Program-made: the position numbers and the translations under genes
Assembly (NCBI GenBank): GCA_022839525.1
Contig: JALHET010000103.1
Location: forward strand, 2,065-9,785
Direction: 5' to 3'
Source: Lentisphaerota bacterium
Lineage (GTDB): Bacteria > Verrucomicrobiota > Kiritimatiellia > RFP12 > UBA1067
Length of the DNA: 7,721 nt
Shown: piece after piece, positions 6,862 to 7,721 of the stretch
Layout of the letters: each line of letters opens with the position of its first letter
How positions within the stretch are numbered: position 1 is the stretch's first letter
The notes under the pieces: model-generated
Database searches by the model: none
The model's input: only the letters and a program-made list of their open reading frames with translations
What the model was told of the DNA's origin: nothing

Positions 6862-6937
6862 GGTAGGCTGGTTGCAGGTTTCTGGTTACAGGTTACAGGT
6901 TTCTGGTTGCAGGTTTTGGCGACTCCTCCTGCCTACC
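6862..6937. repeat. Inverted repeat GGTAGGC/GCCTACC flanking the heptamer array
   Basis: GGTAGGC at 6862-6868 is matched exactly by its reverse complement GCCTACC at 6931-6937, with further partial pairing on both sides (TGG outside, GG inside). The 62-bp interval between the arms contains the whole GTTNCAG array. A long-looped hairpin or cruciform is possible, or the arms may mark the ends of a small repeat element. Seven perfect bases at this distance could also be chance. Confidence 0.35.
6871..6919. repeat. Seven tandem degenerate heptamers, consensus GTTNCAG
   Basis: The plus strand reads as seven consecutive 7-base units: GTTGCAG, GTTTCTG, GTTACAG, GTTACAG, GTTTCTG, GTTGCAG and GTTTTGG. 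The first six run in the order A B C C B A. All begin with GTT and six of the seven end in CAG or CTG. The units abut exactly without spacers, which rules out CRISPR. The 7-bp period does not match a codon period, and the array lies outside any gene. Function is unknown; it may be a slippage-generated satellite or a protein-binding site. Confidence 0.85.
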
Positions 6938-6946
6938 TGCCACACC

Positions 6947-6974
6947 TTGAACGTTGGGCGGTGGACGTTGAGTG
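6947..6974. repeat. Four tandem heptamers, consensus TTGRRCG
   Basis: The plus strand reads TTGAACG, TTGGGCG, GTGGACG and TTGAGTG end to end, followed by a decayed unit TTCTTCT. The period is again 7 bp but the consensus differs from the GTTNCAG array, which ends 27 bp to the left. Finding two unrelated heptamer families in one gap suggests that the 7-bp period itself is under selection or reflects a common generating mechanism. Confidence 0.7.
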
Positions 6975-7131
6975 TTCTTCTCCTTCCGGTAGGGTCCGTT
7001 CCCCGAACAAGCCGCTTCGGCGCTCCGTTTATCTCCCGTTTTCGCCCGGAGCACACAGAAGATCTGTCCCCAGTTGCCCCAAGTAAAGGCATGTGTGAGG
7101 CGACCCGCACCGAGCCGCTCGCTCTTGATGT

Positions 7132-7721
7132 TCACGGCTTCCTCTTACGGAGACCACGCCACAGGAGAAGGGCGGCGAAGATGCCCGCGCAGACACCGAC
7201 AGCGAACGGGGCAACAGAACGTTTCTGCGATGGTGGAGCGGCGGGCGTTTCCGCGACATGTGGAGCAGCGTTTTTTTCTGGCGCGTTGTTGGCGGGCGCT
7301 TGTGGCTCGGTCAGGGCGGGTTCATTGGTGAAGGCGGGCGGGGGTGGAGGGAAGTCCGGCATGACAAGCCCGTATGCGGCGGGGTCGACGCTGCAGACGG
7401 GCTTTCCGTCCGCATCGAACGAGACGACCATCGTCACCAGTTCGGGCGGGAGGTTGGTCGCGTCGCCGTATTTGGCGAGGGCCTGTTTCAGCAGGCCGTA
7501 GACATAGACGGCCTGCGGGCCGGTGTTCGCCACGGATGGGAGGAAAGGCGGCTCGTTGGTCGACCAGCAATAGTACCGAGCTTGCAAGAAACTCAGCACG
7601 TTTGTGCCCGAGGCGCGCGCTTTCAGAACTCGCAGACTTTCTAGCCCCGCATTCTTTGCAAAATCCAGCTTGGAAGGAAGCTCCGCATATTTCTCAAGCA
7701 AAGGGAGGTCGCCTGCATTTC
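7132..7721 (-). CDS. C-terminal part of a proline-rich, C-terminally membrane-anchored protein of unknown function (start beyond the right edge)
   Basis: 195 residues are visible before a TGA at 7132-7134. The frame stays open to the right edge with no in-window ATG start; a TTG at 7701 is the only alternative and is unlikely, since the coding sense continues through it (NAGDLPLLEKYAELP). The visible part has a helical region with a leucine-rich stretch and two NAG segments, then VVSFDADGKPVCSVDP. A low-complexity linker of about 50 residues rich in Pro, Ala, Asn and Glu follows (it includes PDFPPPPPAF). Last come a single hydrophobic helix (FAVGVCAGIFAALLLW) and the basic end RGLRKRKP. The positive tail should sit in the cytoplasm, so the bulk of the protein is probably extracytoplasmic. 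The linker-helix-basic tail order resembles C-terminal sorting signals, but no VPEP, LPXTG or GlyGly motif is present. I do not recognise the family. Confidence 0.75.
   Translation of the reverse strand, partial: NAGDLPLLEKYAELPSKLDFAKNAGLESLRVLKARASGTNVLSFLQARYYCWSTNEPPFLPSVANTGPQAVYVYGLLKQALAKYGDATNLPPELVTMVVSFDADGKPVCSVDPAAYGLVMPDFPPPPPAFTNEPALTEPQAPANNAPEKNAAPHVAETPAAPPSQKRSVAPFAVGVCAGIFAALLLWRGLRKRKP

Larger units (their letters stand above)
6787..7131. other. 345-bp non-coding gap rich in short repeats
   Basis: No credible gene is seen on either strand. Besides the two heptamer arrays and the promoter candidate described separately, the gap holds several short hairpins. These are GTTC-CCC-GAAC (6998-7008), GCCG-CTT-CGGC (7011-7021), ACAGA-AGA-TCTGT (7055-7067), and a longer-looped GCTCCG/CGGAGC pair (7022-7027 with 7047-7052). 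None is followed by a U-run on the minus-strand transcript, so no convincing intrinsic terminator is found for the gene ending at 7132. On the minus strand, GGGGCAACTGGGGACAG (about 7066-7082) stands next to the ACAGA dyad and has the look of a REP-type interspersed repeat. Confidence 0.6.

Noticed and set aside
6871..6919. CRISPR-like array
   Set aside because: Units are only 7 bases, degenerate and directly abutting, with no spacers and no cas genes.
7055..7067. Intrinsic terminator downstream of the right-edge gene
   Set aside because: The stem is only 5 bp and is followed by GTGCTCC, not a U-run, on the transcript; the other hairpins in the gap also lack U-tracts.
6286..7086. 266-codon open frame on the plus strand
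   Set aside because: It is antisense to the prepilin peptidase and then runs through the heptamer array, where the repeat gives a repetitive low-complexity peptide; no start signal or domain is seen.
7132..7701. A complete 189-residue gene starting at TTG 7701
   Set aside because: The frame continues open and protein-like to the window edge, with no ribosome-binding site before the TTG; a 5'-truncated gene is more likely.

Overview
The window is a GC-rich, densely coded bacterial segment in which every convincing gene lies on the minus strand, so transcription runs from right to left. In transcription order it holds: (1) the C-terminal part of a proline-rich membrane-anchored protein cut by the right edge (7132-7721); (2) a 345-bp non-coding gap with two different 7-bp-period repeat arrays and a candidate promoter; (3) a prepilin peptidase of the PilD/GspO type (5932-6786); (4) a 560-residue protein made of two tandem alpha/beta hydrolase domains (4214-5896); (5) a 129-bp gap with a promoter-like element and an inverted repeat placed over the predicted transcription start; (6) an 808-residue HerA/FtsK-class ATPase (1658-4084); and (7) the N-terminal 539 codons of a membrane sensor with a Cache-like domain followed by a CHASE domain (1-1617), cut by the left edge.

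The organism cannot be named from this sequence. The mix of an exosortase-system type hydrolase, a type IV prepilin peptidase, a CHASE-domain sensor and heptamer-rich intergenic DNA fits a Gram-negative member of the PVC group (for example Verrucomicrobiota or Kiritimatiellota) better than an enteric-like proteobacterium. This is inference only. No transposase, integrase, tRNA, rRNA or CRISPR array is visible.

Two transcription units are likely. The first starts in the repeat-bearing gap and carries the prepilin peptidase and the double hydrolase (35-bp gap between them). Both point to the cell surface: one processes pilin-like proteins, and the other resembles the pair of hydrolases that accompany exosortase A/exopolysaccharide loci. 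The second starts at 4085-4213 and carries the ATPase and the sensor (40-bp gap). The ATPase has complete Walker motifs and a coiled-coil tail but no known partner nuclease nearby; its immediate partner is instead a dual-input membrane sensor.

The points most worth following up are the apparent fusion of the exosortase-A hydrolase 2 and hydrolase 1 types into one polypeptide with an arginine at the nucleophile position of the first domain, the ATPase-sensor pair behind a promoter with an operator-like palindrome, and the heptamer array whose units read in the mirror order A B C C B A.
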